This document shows, one piece after another, positions 54,507-64,000 of a DNA stretch of 64,000 nucleotides. Position numbers and translations under genes: made by a program. Position 1 is the first letter of the stretch. The number at the start of each line of letters is the position of its first letter. The notes below the pieces were generated by a model. It did not search any database, was not told the origin of the DNA, and saw only the letters and a list, made by a program, of their open reading frames with translations. The stretch comes from Bryoerythrophyllum caledonicum (taxonomy: Eukaryota > Streptophyta > Bryopsida > Pottiales > Pottiaceae), in assembly GCA_963971425.1 (NCBI GenBank), contig OZ020525.1, forward strand, positions 14,390,187-14,454,186. The letters run 5' to 3'.

Positions 54507-56081
54507 AGGGAATTGTTGGGGATTTTTGAGAATATTTTTGGGTGGGGGGGTTGGTATGGGTGTGATGGGGGAGGGGGATGGGTTGGTGGTTCGATTTGTC
54601 TAGATTGTATGACGTGGTTTTCGATAATGTAGTTGTCTTTTAGGGTTCGTGGTGGTTGGTGATATAGGCATGGTATTGGGCAGCATGGCATACACTTTTG
54701 CTGGCAAAATAATTGTTCGGCAATGTTTAGTGCACTTTTGATTAGTTTGGTAGGTGTAGAGTGGTAATTTTTGAAGTCATATGAGCTCATCATGTTGTGT
54801 CCATTAGGTAGTATGATTTGTTTGATGTCTATTATGTTATGTTGCAGTAATTTTTGTAGTAGTTTCAGAGATATTTTAGGGTCAAGCCGGGGGATGTTTC
54901 TAGATTCTTTCATCCATATATTTTCGAGTGGTGAGGCGTCTAATAGGAAATTTCCTATTGTGCTTTTTAGGTGTACACCAGCTTCTTTCTTTAGTAGGAA
55001 TAATGTTCTTGTGATAGGTGAACGGGCACAGTGATGGTATTTAATACGTGGGATGTCTTCGGATCCTCCGGATTTAGCTAATATAAATTGTAGTAGCCCG
55101 GAGTAGATTTTTCCCAGTCTTCCTGTGTCATTAAGGGCATTTTGAAGTTGTTCACCAATACATCTGAGGTAGGCATTTTTGAGTGAGAAGGCTCCTATGC
55201 CAAATAGATCATGTGGTAGTTGGGTAGCTATGTTTGAAGTACTTTTAGTGAGGCCACATATTGTTTTGTGGACGGCTATTATCTTTTTATCCAATTTCTT
55301 TATGGCGGGCAAGGAATATGGTACTGCATAGAAACTGTATGCGATGCCTGCTCTTATAACTGTGTCGGCCATGTTAATTTTTTGTTTCATAGTTGCTGGG
55401 CAAGCTGCTAGTTCTTTACATTGTTTTATAACTTTGGTGGTAGTGGTATGTATTTGTATTTTCCATTTCAAGGATGGGACTAAGTTTATTCCTAGGTATG
55501 TATATGGTTCATTTTGGTGTAATACTGGTATTGGTTGATTCCTATAGTTGATGTTAGTGGCTTGTATTTGGGCTTTGAATGTTAATGGGTTCATTTTAGA
55601 TTTATTTGGGCATCCAGTAATTGCACATTTAGATATTCCAAGGTCCAGTCGTGTCCACTCACAAAATTTATCTAGTTTGTTTAGTTGTGTTTGAAGTGAT
55701 TTTAGTTTGTTGGCAATCGCGGCTAAATCATCTGCGTACACTGATGAGGAGATTTTTGTTTTAGATGTACCAAATGTGTATCCTTTGTTACCTTGTTGTA
55801 ACCATCTTAAGAGTGGTTCCAGGAAGATGATAAATAGGTAGGGACTAAGTGTGTCACCTTGGATGGTACCGCGTTGGATGGGAATGGGTCTGGTTTTTCC
55901 GAAATGTTCTCCAGTGAACGTGGTGGTAGAGTATGAGTATATGTTTCTTATTAGTGCGATGGCATCCGTTGGGTAACCAAGATCTTTCATTATTGCTAAT
56001 AATCTAGCATGATCAATAGATCCAAAGGCATTTTTGAAGTCAATATATAGTATATAGATGTCCTGATTTGTGAGCTTTGCA
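54503..56081 (-). pseudogene. ORF2 of copy E, reverse transcriptase palm/thumb and linker
   Basis: After the nested insertion the RT resumes at AKLTNQDIYILYIDFKNAFG (catalytic Asp in YIDF), then IPIQRGTIQGDTLSPYLF and YADDLAAIA (YADD at 55727-55738, minus strand), NEPYTYLGINLVPSLKW (thumb), and a Cys-rich linker (EQLFCQQKCMPCCPIPC). It ends by frameshift at 54503; the other frame carries on into the chromodomain-like part. In life this was one continuous protein with the segments at 58948-61638 and 51762-54506. Confidence 0.85.
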
Positions 56082-58946
56082 AAAGAAAGAAAGAAGAACG
56101 CCGGTCTCCGAAGGAGACCGGCGTGAATAAAGTGTCTATTCGTTCCACTACTAAGACCATGCCCACAGGACAAGGAATTAGTGAGCTGGAACTACTTCCC
56201 TCTCTCGAGGGTAGACATTATGTAACAAGAAACCAAAGAACCACAAGTCAACCAACCAACCAACCAATCACAAACCAAGCAACTAGCCAACGAACTAACC
56301 ACAAACCAGGCAAGTAGTCAAAAACCTTAAAACCAACTAATCATGAAAATCATGGCGGGGGGAGAATTTAGGGGGGGTTTGTGTATCGGGGAGGGCTTGG
56401 TTGTTTTCGATTTTGCGTTTATGTAGAAGAATGGACATGGCATGTTGGATAGCTATGGTGTTAATGTTTTTAAAGGATGTTTTAATTGTTTCAATGGGTA
56501 TCTTGAAGGTGTCTTCTAGAGTTTTCATAGATGGGATAAAGGTGGTGGCCCGAGCGCCGGATGTGATTACCATAAGGGGGTCGACATTCCATCTGAGGGC
56601 GATGATGTCGTCAATAAGGGGTTGGTATTTGTCTATTTTGTTTTGGGTTGTTTCCGGGGAAAATCTATCGTTGCAATTTGTGACTTCAATGAATTGAATG
56701 GTGTAGTCTTGGTTGACGTTATCGGGTGGTGGGTCATTGTATGGTAAACCTTTGACGCAAAGGATGTCCGGTTTGAGCCGGGCGTTGCAATGACATCTTT
56801 GGGTCGTACATGAGCATGGGAGTAGCCACGGGGGGACCGTATTTTCTTGTGGATTGTTATTGAAAGTCCCGGCATTCATTAATATAAAACATCTCGATTT
56901 ATTGTAGGAGGTGATTAGTTTTCGGACTTCCCATACTTCTTTGTTATGTCTTTTAACAATTAGGGAGTGTATGTGGTGGTTTTGGCATTTGAGTAAAACA
57001 TGTAGCCATGTGTCGGGGTCCGTTGAGGGGCATATAGGGCATGTTATGGATGGAAATCTTTCTATTCCAAAGAAGAGTTGTTTACGGGCGCTTCCCATGT
57101 ATTGACCGGTACGGAATTCGATAAGGCATGTTATTTATGAATCGGTGATGATGGGGTTTTTCCAAAAATTTGTAGAGAGTTCATTGTCTATGTCATTATT
57201 GTTAGTCCACTTTTCTATGTTAGGAAAATTGTTTGTGATTGTGTCAAGATTGTTATGTAGGTCTTGTTTTTTGAGGTATTTGCTCAGGAATCTGACTGGG
57301 CCTTTATCGGGGGTGTCTTCTTTGGAGGGCCAATCTTCTTTTTGGAAATAGTAAGGGGTGGCATGGGCGTGTTCATGTGGGTCTTTGGCATTTTTATGTG
57401 ATTTTTCTCTTCCTTCTTTTGCAAGTTTATCCGCTTGTTCATTGCCATCAATATTAGCATGGGCTCGGACTTTGTGGAGGGTTGTGATTTGTTCTCTTTT
57501 TAGTATCATTTGGACCATTGATTCTAGTATGATTTGGTCGGGGTGACTATTATGGAGGATAGGATGTGTTATTTGGGTGTTTAATAAATGTAGTGCGTTA
57601 ATGCAATCTGTAAATATGTGCACCGGTTCATTGTTGTATTTTGTTGAGACGATTTCTAATGTTTTGTGGATGGCCATTAGTTCTGTTCTGAGGATATTTT
57701 GCAGTCCATGTAGTCTTTTGGCTAGTTTGATTTCTTTTGTAGCGTTGTATATTCCATAATCGGCTTTTTCTCTGCGCCAAGATCCCGGGCTAATTTGTTC
57801 TGGCGGTTTAAAGGAGCCATCAGTATAGTAGCTATATTCGGGGTTAAATTTAGGTGGGGTGTTAGTTTGATACTCCGGGAGGGGTGGGGGTGTTAAGGTG
57901 TAGTTTAGTGTATTGTTATTGTAGTGTAGTTTTGACCATTTTTTGCTTCTGTTGACGGGTGTTTGCATTGGCGTTGGTGGGGCCAATTTTGTGAGTATCC
58001 AGTGTACGTTTAGAGTCTTTGCTATGGACGAGAGTTCTTCTAGTTGTTCTTGTGTGCCTAGAGTGTGATTTTGGAGGTGGATGCATATTATTTGTAGAGT
58101 GGATGATTCAATTCTAGGTTTTTTAGATCTAGTGGGATGGTGGGTTCTTCATATGTTATTGAATCCGCTTCAAATATTGTGATGATGTGTGTATCGGGAA
58201 AGGGGCCCGAGTGTGGATTATGATTTTGGTACCATTTTTTGTCTGGGGTTATGATTAGGGTGGAGGTGTGGTTTGAGTCATGTTCGGCCGCGAGGCGGGC
58301 CCAATGTAGAGCTTGTTGTGTTTCTTCTTCATTGTGTGGGTGGGCCATACCATTACCTATCCATTTGTGGTCAAAGGCTTTGCCTAGTGATCCGAATATT
58401 TTATCTCTTTCAAAGGGGGAGTAAAATTTGTTGAGTTTGGTGGGGCATGTGACGGGGGAGGAGAAATATGAGTGTTGGATGTTGAATGTGGAGATTAGTG
58501 AATTAAGTATATGTATGGGTAGTGTATATTGTGTAAGTTTAAGGGGGTTATTTTTTGGTAATCTATATTTGTATCTTTGGTATAGCCAAATGACTTCGGT
58601 TTCGAACGGTTGAGTTGTTGGTTCAATGTTTGTAGGGGTTTGAAGTTTAGTATTGTATTGGTTCCACAACCATGTGAGCCTAGTGATTGGGATGGTAAAA
58701 AGATGCCTTCCATCTTCTTCGTATAAGTGTGCTTGGTCTTTGTCAATTTTTATTGTGTTAGATGAGGTAAGAGTGTCTTTTTCGGGGTTGCATTCCGTTG
58801 TGTAGATGTTTAGTAGGGGGATTATTGTGGGTGGGGTGACAGACCTTGTGTCTTGGAGTTGGTTTTGTAGGTGGTGAACTTGGATAATTTCGGTGTAGAA
58901 TTTGTGTTGAGTTCTTTGATAATATTGTGTCAATTTATTTGTGTTA
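56082..58946 (-). mobile_element. 5'-truncated retroelement insertion D nested in the RT of copy E (2.9 kb)
   Basis: TGAGCTTTGCA flanks it on both sides (56071-56081 and 58947-58957), an 11-bp target-site duplication. The 5' end is cut just after the chromodomain-like motif. Frames on minus: 58933-58088 (unknown domain, FGSLGKAFDHKWIGNGMAHP), 57986-57135 (RNase H: YYTDGSFK, ILRTELMAIHKTL with the catalytic Glu, HIFTDCIN, GNEQADKLAKEG), 57098-56337 (CPICPSTDPDTWLHVLLKC, KPDILCVKGL, IQFIEVTNCNDRFSPE, RWNVDPLMVITSGARATTF). The tail at 56082-56225 includes a perfect 11-bp hairpin at 56099-56123. Confidence 0.92.
56099..56123 (-). other. perfect 3'-terminal hairpin of copy D
   Basis: CGCCGGTCTCC / GGAGACCGGCG with a three-base loop, directly before the (TTC/TTTC)n end on the minus strand. 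Copies C and E have the same hairpin with substitutions, and copy F a weaker one. Position and conservation suggest the recognition structure for the element's own reverse transcriptase. Confidence 0.85.
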
Positions 58947-58947
58947 T

Positions 58948-59799
58948 GAGCTTTGCATCTTTAAGTGCAGCTACAAGTGTTTGTAGTTGTCTGGATGTTC
59001 CTCTTTCTGCTCTAAAACCTTCTTGGCTGTCATGTAATATTTGGTGTTTTTCACCATATGATGAGAGGATAGACGTTAAGGTGCTTGTAAATAGTTTGTA
59101 TATTGTATTGGCTAGGGCAATAGGTCTATGGTTGGTTAGCTGTGATGGGTCACCTTTTTTATGTAGTAGTACTATGAGACTAGTTTTCCATGATGCAGGT
59201 ATTTGTTTTTGTTTGTAGCAATGTTTAAAAAATAAAAATAACATGTGGTGGAATTTTGGTGGCATGTTTTTTAGGATTGAGTTAGGAATTTTGTCTGGGC
59301 CCGGGGATTTGTTATTTCCGAGGTTTTTAAGACACATATCGTAAGTTTCTTGGTCTATATATGTGTGTATTGGAATTTGTGGTTCTCCCCTTGTATCAAT
59401 TGTGAATCCATCTAGGTCATGCCATGGGTATTGTCCAACACCACACGTGCATTGGGGTATGTGGTTGGGTTGATAGTAACATGTGGGGACAGTGGGTCTA
59501 TTGTTTTTTGATTGTTGAGTGTGGATTTCATTGGCAATATCTTCTGGACTAGTGAGAATGTTGTTGTTTCTGTCTAAGATACAATCCAGGGGTGCATTTT
59601 CGCTATTTTTGAAGACTTTTCTGTTTACTTTTTTAGGGCTTGTCTCATATAATTTTCTATATTTTGAGATGGCTTTTTTAATGTTTTCTATGGTATATTT
59701 CGTTGTGATATTTCGGGCTTGTTTGTTCGCATTTTTGGCAATGTCAGAGATTTGGTTAATCCATTCATCACTTGAGTGATTAGGGGGTGGTGGGGCTCG
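58948..59799 (-). pseudogene. ORF2 of copy E, linker and reverse-transcriptase fingers
   Basis: Open in the same frame as the endonuclease part after one TAA at 59800-59802. Includes EWINQISDIAKNANKQARN and ISKYRKLYETSPKK (linker), a Cys/His cluster (IPQCTCGVGQYPWHD) and RT fingers: NKSPGPDKIPNSILKNMP, LLHKKGDPSQLTNHRPIAL, SQEGFRAERGTSRQLQTL. It stops at the 11-bp duplication where insertion D begins. Confidence 0.85.
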
Positions 59800-61638
59800 T
59801 ATTTAAGTGTTTTGGGGATTGCAAATTTCATTTATGATTGGATGTGATAACCAATTTGGACGGTTTTTAACGATATATATGGTTTTTCGGATGAAATGGT
59901 ATGTTTCAAGATGTTTTTTCCGTGGTAGAAATCGTCCTTGTTGTGCGGTTCTATTTGTTAGCGTAGGAAGAGGGTTAGCTTTACATGTTTCTTCAAGGGT
60001 TTTAGAGATTTTTTGTATAAGTTTGTCTAGTTTTATACATGCGTCTTGCCATTGTGATGGGTTTAGGTGGTTAATTGTTTTTAGAGTGGTAGTTAGGTTG
60101 TCTATTTCAAGGGAGTTTTCTTCAAAGAATGTGATGTTAAATTTTTCTAGGTTTTCTTGGGGGATGGGATTAAGAATATGAATCTGTGTAGCTCGTGGTG
60201 GTGTAACGGATCTAGCTAGTAGAGTCTTTTGTGGGATGTGTAATTGTATGGGGAAGTGGTCCAAATTAAGGTTCATTTCAGTGATAGTTGTGGATGTATA
60301 TCTATTGTTATTTGGTGAATTGATGTAGAAACCATCGATTAGGCTGGTGCTTGTGTAGTTGTATCCTCCTTGTCTAGAGAATGGTGTATTAGTATGTATA
60401 TATGTCATGTTGATGTTGTCAGTAAAGTTACGCCATTGTATGTCTTCTAATTGTGGTGGGGTAATATTGTTATAATTATGTCTTCCAATAAGGGCAATAT
60501 CTCGGTTGAAGTCTCCACATAAGATGTAGGTGTGATTTGGATATGCTGAGATATGGTCAGGGATATTTTGTTTTATGATAGGGATTAGATGTAGGTCTTG
60601 TAGGTGGGAAGGCATGTATATATGTATGTTTAACCATGGTTGTAGTGGTTGGTTGTTAATTTTTATTATTTGTAGATATGGGGATATATTGGCTGGTGTA
60701 GGGATTTTAGTGATGTTACCCGGGTAAGAATATTTATTGTGAATGAGTGTTAATAAGCCTCCTCTAACCGGTGTGTGGGGCATTCTTTGTCTTATGCATC
60801 TAATAAGTGTATGTGTATTGTTAAAAATTAGTTTGTATTGAGGGAAGAGATTTTGTATATATTTTGTTGACTTTTTTGAGGTTAATTTGGTTTCCTGGAT
60901 GTGAATGAGTGCTGGAGGGGTCTGTAGTTGGGTTATTACGTTTTGTAGACTTGACAGAGCTGTATTTAGTGATGAAGCATTCCATGTAATAATGTGCGTT
61001 TCGTTGCTTGTGTTTGGTATGATACGACTTGGGGGGTTTGGTATGTCGTGCAGCGGTGGCGGATGTGAGTATTCTGGTATTGGTTCAAGACATCGTAGTG
61101 ATCCGGTAATTAAACGGGGGGGTAGAAATGGGAATTTATCTTGAATTTCTCTGACAAATGGGGGTTCGTTTCCCAAGTGTATAAAATTATATAGGTCATT
61201 ATGTATGGATTGTTTTTCTTTTATTATTTCTTGATTTGTTTCAAGGAATTTTGTGTATGGGTGTGGTGTGGAAATGTGTCTTTCCGGTGGGTTGTTTAAG
61301 TTAGCTAGTTGTAATAATAGAGTGTTTGTCCAATTTGTTTGTGTATTGGAGTGTATGATCATATTGTTACACGTGTTTATGTCCGGGTGTATTGTGATAA
61401 TTATTGCATATAATATGTGAGGGGTTGGGTGATTGTTTATTTTATTTTGTATGAGTATATGTAGGTGTGGGAATGTTGTACTATGATTATTATGCATCGG
61501 GTGGTAGGATTTTAGTAGGGGTGCAAATTTTTTTGCTAGATGTTGGTATTCTGGATGGAATTTTATTGTGTTTTTAATGAAGTATGTTCTTGCTTTCCTT
61601 CTATGGGCGGGGGGGTGAATTTTCAATATGTTTGGCAT
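59800..61638 (-). CDS. ORF2 of copy E, N-terminal region and apurinic-type endonuclease
   Basis: 612 codons including the premature TAA. Residues 1-204 are an unrecognised region conserved with copy C. The EEP endonuclease follows: THIITWNASSLN (about 204-215), LIHIQETKLTSKKS (245-258), VRGGLLTLIHNKY (281-293), YILCGDFNRDIALIGRH (371-387), SLIDGFYIN (432-440), LDHFPIQ (459-465). These are the Asn, Glu, Asp-Asn, Asp and Asp-His metal/catalytic motifs of the family. The enzyme would nick target DNA to prime reverse transcription. The frame continues downstream after the stop. Confidence 0.85.
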
Positions 61639-61866
61639 TGGTCACGGGTTTGGTTCAATATCCCCTCCTAATAGTAAAAATAGTCTGTTTGGTGTAGATG
61701 TGTTTTTGAGTATGTTAACAATTATATTGTTTTGGAGTTGTTTTTGATTGTTTTGTCTATTGGGTTTTTTCATAGTTGTGGTTATGGCTATGAGTGGATG
61801 TAGAATTGTTCTATTTCTATTTGTTTTCTTATTATGTAGTGTTGGCCAATTTGCTGGTATGTAGGC

Positions 61867-62280
61867 TCAGATAGCATTGGTTGATCTTTTATTAGGTGTA
61901 TTTGTATAGGTTTTTGGGCAATCAGTGACTAAGTGGTTTGATTCAGGGTGGTTGTATAGGTCTAGTGTGAGATGGTATGTTTTGTGAGTTCTGTGTTGGT
62001 ATTTGTTTGTAGGTTTTTGGAGGTTTATTTTTGCTTTTAATATGTAGTTTATAGGGATATAGGAGTGTTTTTGAGTTTGTTTTCTGGAATTTTGTTTTGT
62101 TTTTCTGTTCGTATTAGTAAGTGTAATTTTTTTGATTTTATAATTTTTATTTGGTTTTTTGTTTTTAATTGTAAATTTTAGTATTGTAGTATCTAGAGAT
62201 ACTTTATTTATTTTTGTTTTTATGTTTTTAGTATATATATATACTTTGGATGAGGTTATTACCGCCGCTACATTAGTCAA
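61867..62280 (-). other. inter-ORF spacer of copy E (Lys/Thr/Asn-rich open frame)
   Basis: 138 open codons without similarity to a known domain, very rich in Lys, Thr and Asn (KIKKITLTNTNRKTKQNS). It occupies the place of the (CAA)n tract in copy C. Composition reflects an A/C-rich strand, so it may be untranslated. Confidence 0.4.
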
Positions 62281-62282
62281 AA

Positions 62283-63886
62283 CTAGTTTGACGTGTCCAC
62301 ATTGCCTTCAATTTCGAGTGTGTCGGGGTGGTCGGCTTGGAGGGTTTCCAAGGTAATTCTCATTTGTTTCTGAAGTAAAGCAATTTGGATTCTTGAGTTT
62401 CTATTTGATTCGGCTTGGACTTTGTCTGCATATACCTTTGCTTCTTCCACAATCTCCTCTTTCGGTAAGCTCATTTCTTTTCGAGTTTCCCCCAATGTTG
62501 TCATTCCGCCTTTGTTTACGGCCTCCTCAACCATCCGGTTGAGGTCTGATTTAGTGAAGTTTTGTGATGGTGTATTTTCCAAAGCTTGCACGGTATTGGC
62601 TAGGGCAGTATTGACATTGGTGAAGCCCAGCCGTGCGAGTTCCTCGGATGTAGGTGCGTTTATTTCCCCAATATTTTTGCATTTTGTTTGACAAATTTTT
62701 TGTATACGGCCGCATTGAGACATTGGACATTACAAGTCCCCACATGCTTACTATTTTCTAATCGAAAGAAGACTCGTGCTACATTTCTTTTACCCATATA
62801 TGCCTTGATACCTTCTTCTAGTGATGCAATAGATTCAGATTTGTTCAAATTTTTGACAATCAAGACAACAACATTTTTCTTAGCCTTGTCATCTTCGGAT
62901 AGCTTTGCCTTGCTTGCAAATGATGCTTCCATAAGCTCATTGGAAAAGGATATTTTGAGTGACCTTATCCTTTTCGCTTCATCCGGTGACGGTGCTTTGA
63001 TCCAAGCAAAGTCCGCCCCTTCATTTTTTTGGATATTGGTCACTTCAAAATCTAGACCTCTAGTAAAACCATCCATGACAACATCCTCAAACATATTATA
63101 CCACTTCTTCCCTTTTAAATTTTCACTATTTACTCTAATAGAGAGTAAGCTGGCAATGGCAATTGAGTCGAAGGATTTACACACTTTCCCCCTATAGATG
63201 TGATGTTCATCCAATTTAAGGATGAACGGACGGAGGCCCTGTATAAGCCCCATCCCATCTTTTTACGGGTCCTTAAGGTGTATTTTGATTGATCCACTCC
63301 ATTTCTTTGACCCATGGTAACACATGATTGCAATGGGTTCACCAAGGATATTCCCCACTTCTATGTTCATGTGTTTCAATCTTGCAACAACCATGACCAT
63401 AACATCATCTTTCATTACCACAAGTTCTCCTAGCTCAAAGAAGATCGCCACATGATAGTCTAATGAAAAACCATTCTCATCAATCTCTAGTTCATGGGGG
63501 AGTTGTGTAAGGTTGTAGTGATTCCCTCCTTCCCTATCATTCCTCTTAGAAGGCCATTCCTCCTGAATGACGTATGGGAAGGCGGGGTCAGCCATATTGC
63601 TTTCCAATGCTTCCTCGTGGCTGATTTCCATTCTAACCATTTGGCTCACTGAATGTTTTGGCTTCATAGGAAGATTTTGATCTTTGGCCAATAGATTTAG
63701 TGCATGGAATCCTAGCCAAAAGGGAGGGCGTTGAAATTCATGAATTTCTTTGCCCTTAACCTTCTTTTGGCTAGATAGGATTTGGAGGCAACTAGATCTT
63801 TTTTGACTCAGGACTTCTACTTCAACCATTTGACTATCAGAAAAGAGTTTCTTGGAGGCTAATGCAATACTTGAAGATGACGCCAT
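62283..63886 (-). pseudogene. ORF1 of copy E (broken by one stop and one frameshift)
   Basis: Starts MASSSSIALASKKLF at 63886, 228 bp after the sequence equivalent to the copy C leader (AAGGTGATAAG). Regions shared with copy C: HYNLTQLPHELE, GEPIAIMCYHGSKKWSGSIK, PFILKLDEHHIYRGKVCKS, GTCNVQCLNAAVYKKFVKQN, and the coiled-coil C-terminus ending in NVDTSN. An in-frame TAA lies at 63260-63262 and a frameshift or deletion near 62.70 kb. The strand order (VVVLIVKNLNKSES..., RVFFRLENSKHVGTCNV) is compatible with an RRM-like fold, which I cannot confirm. Confidence 0.7.
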
Positions 63887-64000
63887 TCTGTACATAACAA
63901 GAGAGAAGTATTGGAGTTTGTATTTGCTTTTTCTATGTAGATACCTTCTTATCACCTTAACTAAAACCTCATTCCACAAATTAAGTTGTAGGCCTGTTTG

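Larger units (their letters stand above)
51390..63979 (-). mobile_element. near-intact dual-endonuclease retrotransposon, copy E (5' end beyond the window)
   Basis: Tail at 51390-51550 (GAAGAAGAGTAACGCCGG...TACTTCCCCCTTTCGAGGGTAGACAC), ORF2 61638-51762, ORF1 63886-62283, 5' leader to the edge. Without the nested insertion (56082-58946 plus one 11-bp duplication) ORF2 would span about 2,330 codons. It carries only one stop (TAA, 59800-59802) and one frameshift, next to a seven-G run at 54541-54547. ORF1 has one TAA (63260-63262) and one frameshift. It is the best-preserved copy here and is probably inserted in the old host copy. Confidence 0.85.

Overview
This is nuclear DNA of a streptophyte plant. 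I infer a seed-free plant (bryophyte, lycophyte or fern) or a streptophyte alga; I cannot name the species. The reasons are intron-rich genes of plant type (prolyl 4-hydroxylase, IQ/BAG co-chaperone, PUS7, XRCC4-like), many interstitial TTTAGGG-type telomeric tracts, plant-style snoRNA clusters, and very large non-LTR retrotransposons.

Layout: 1.8-4.5 kb holds a complete 8-exon prolyl 4-hydroxylase gene (minus strand), followed by telomere-like tandem repeats. 5.4-10.8 kb is gene-poor, with a TTAA-flanked MITE, a 5'-truncated retroelement copy, a telomeric tract and a snoRNA-like sequence. 11.19-13.21 kb is a single-exon IQ/BAG co-chaperone with a perfect heat-shock element and repeated ACGT motifs upstream. 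13.4-16.4 kb is a small-RNA neighbourhood: one plus-strand C/D snoRNA with a perfect terminal stem, a tandemly duplicated structured RNA of unknown class, three tandem minus-strand C/D snoRNAs and one more candidate. 16.7-17.25 kb is an inverted pair of MITEs. 18.4-24.1 kb is an AT-rich gene whose first exons encode an XRCC4-like DNA-repair domain, and whose last exon adds about 1,200 low-complexity residues and ends inside a retroelement tail. 25.15-31.22 kb is a 20-exon PUS7 pseudouridine synthase gene (minus strand) with one U12-type AT-AC intron.

From 32.67 kb to the right edge the window is one nest of transposons. The elements are a non-LTR family with an apurinic-type endonuclease at the N-terminal end of ORF2 and a restriction-like endonuclease at the C-terminal end, with reverse transcriptase, a chromodomain-like motif, an uncharacterised domain and RNase H between. 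This dual-endonuclease layout is that of the Dualen/RandI clade described from Chlamydomonas. One old copy (halves at 32.67-33.79 and 48.47-51.39 kb) was hit by a TTAA-duplicating MITE (33.79-48.47 kb). That MITE was hit by a 13.7-kb full-length retroelement (34.61-48.27 kb, 14-bp target-site duplication). The same old copy also took two short plus-strand retroelement insertions, one carrying a 163-bp MITE, and apparently another full-length element (51.39 kb to the edge), which itself contains a 2.9-kb insertion with an 11-bp duplication. Direct repeats at the junctions document most steps.

The host genes do not form a pathway. P4H acts in the secretory system, BAG in chaperone control, XRCC4 in end joining, and PUS7 and the snoRNAs in RNA modification. 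Exon maps for P4H and PUS7 were derived by hand; each gives an unbroken reading frame with matching splice phases.
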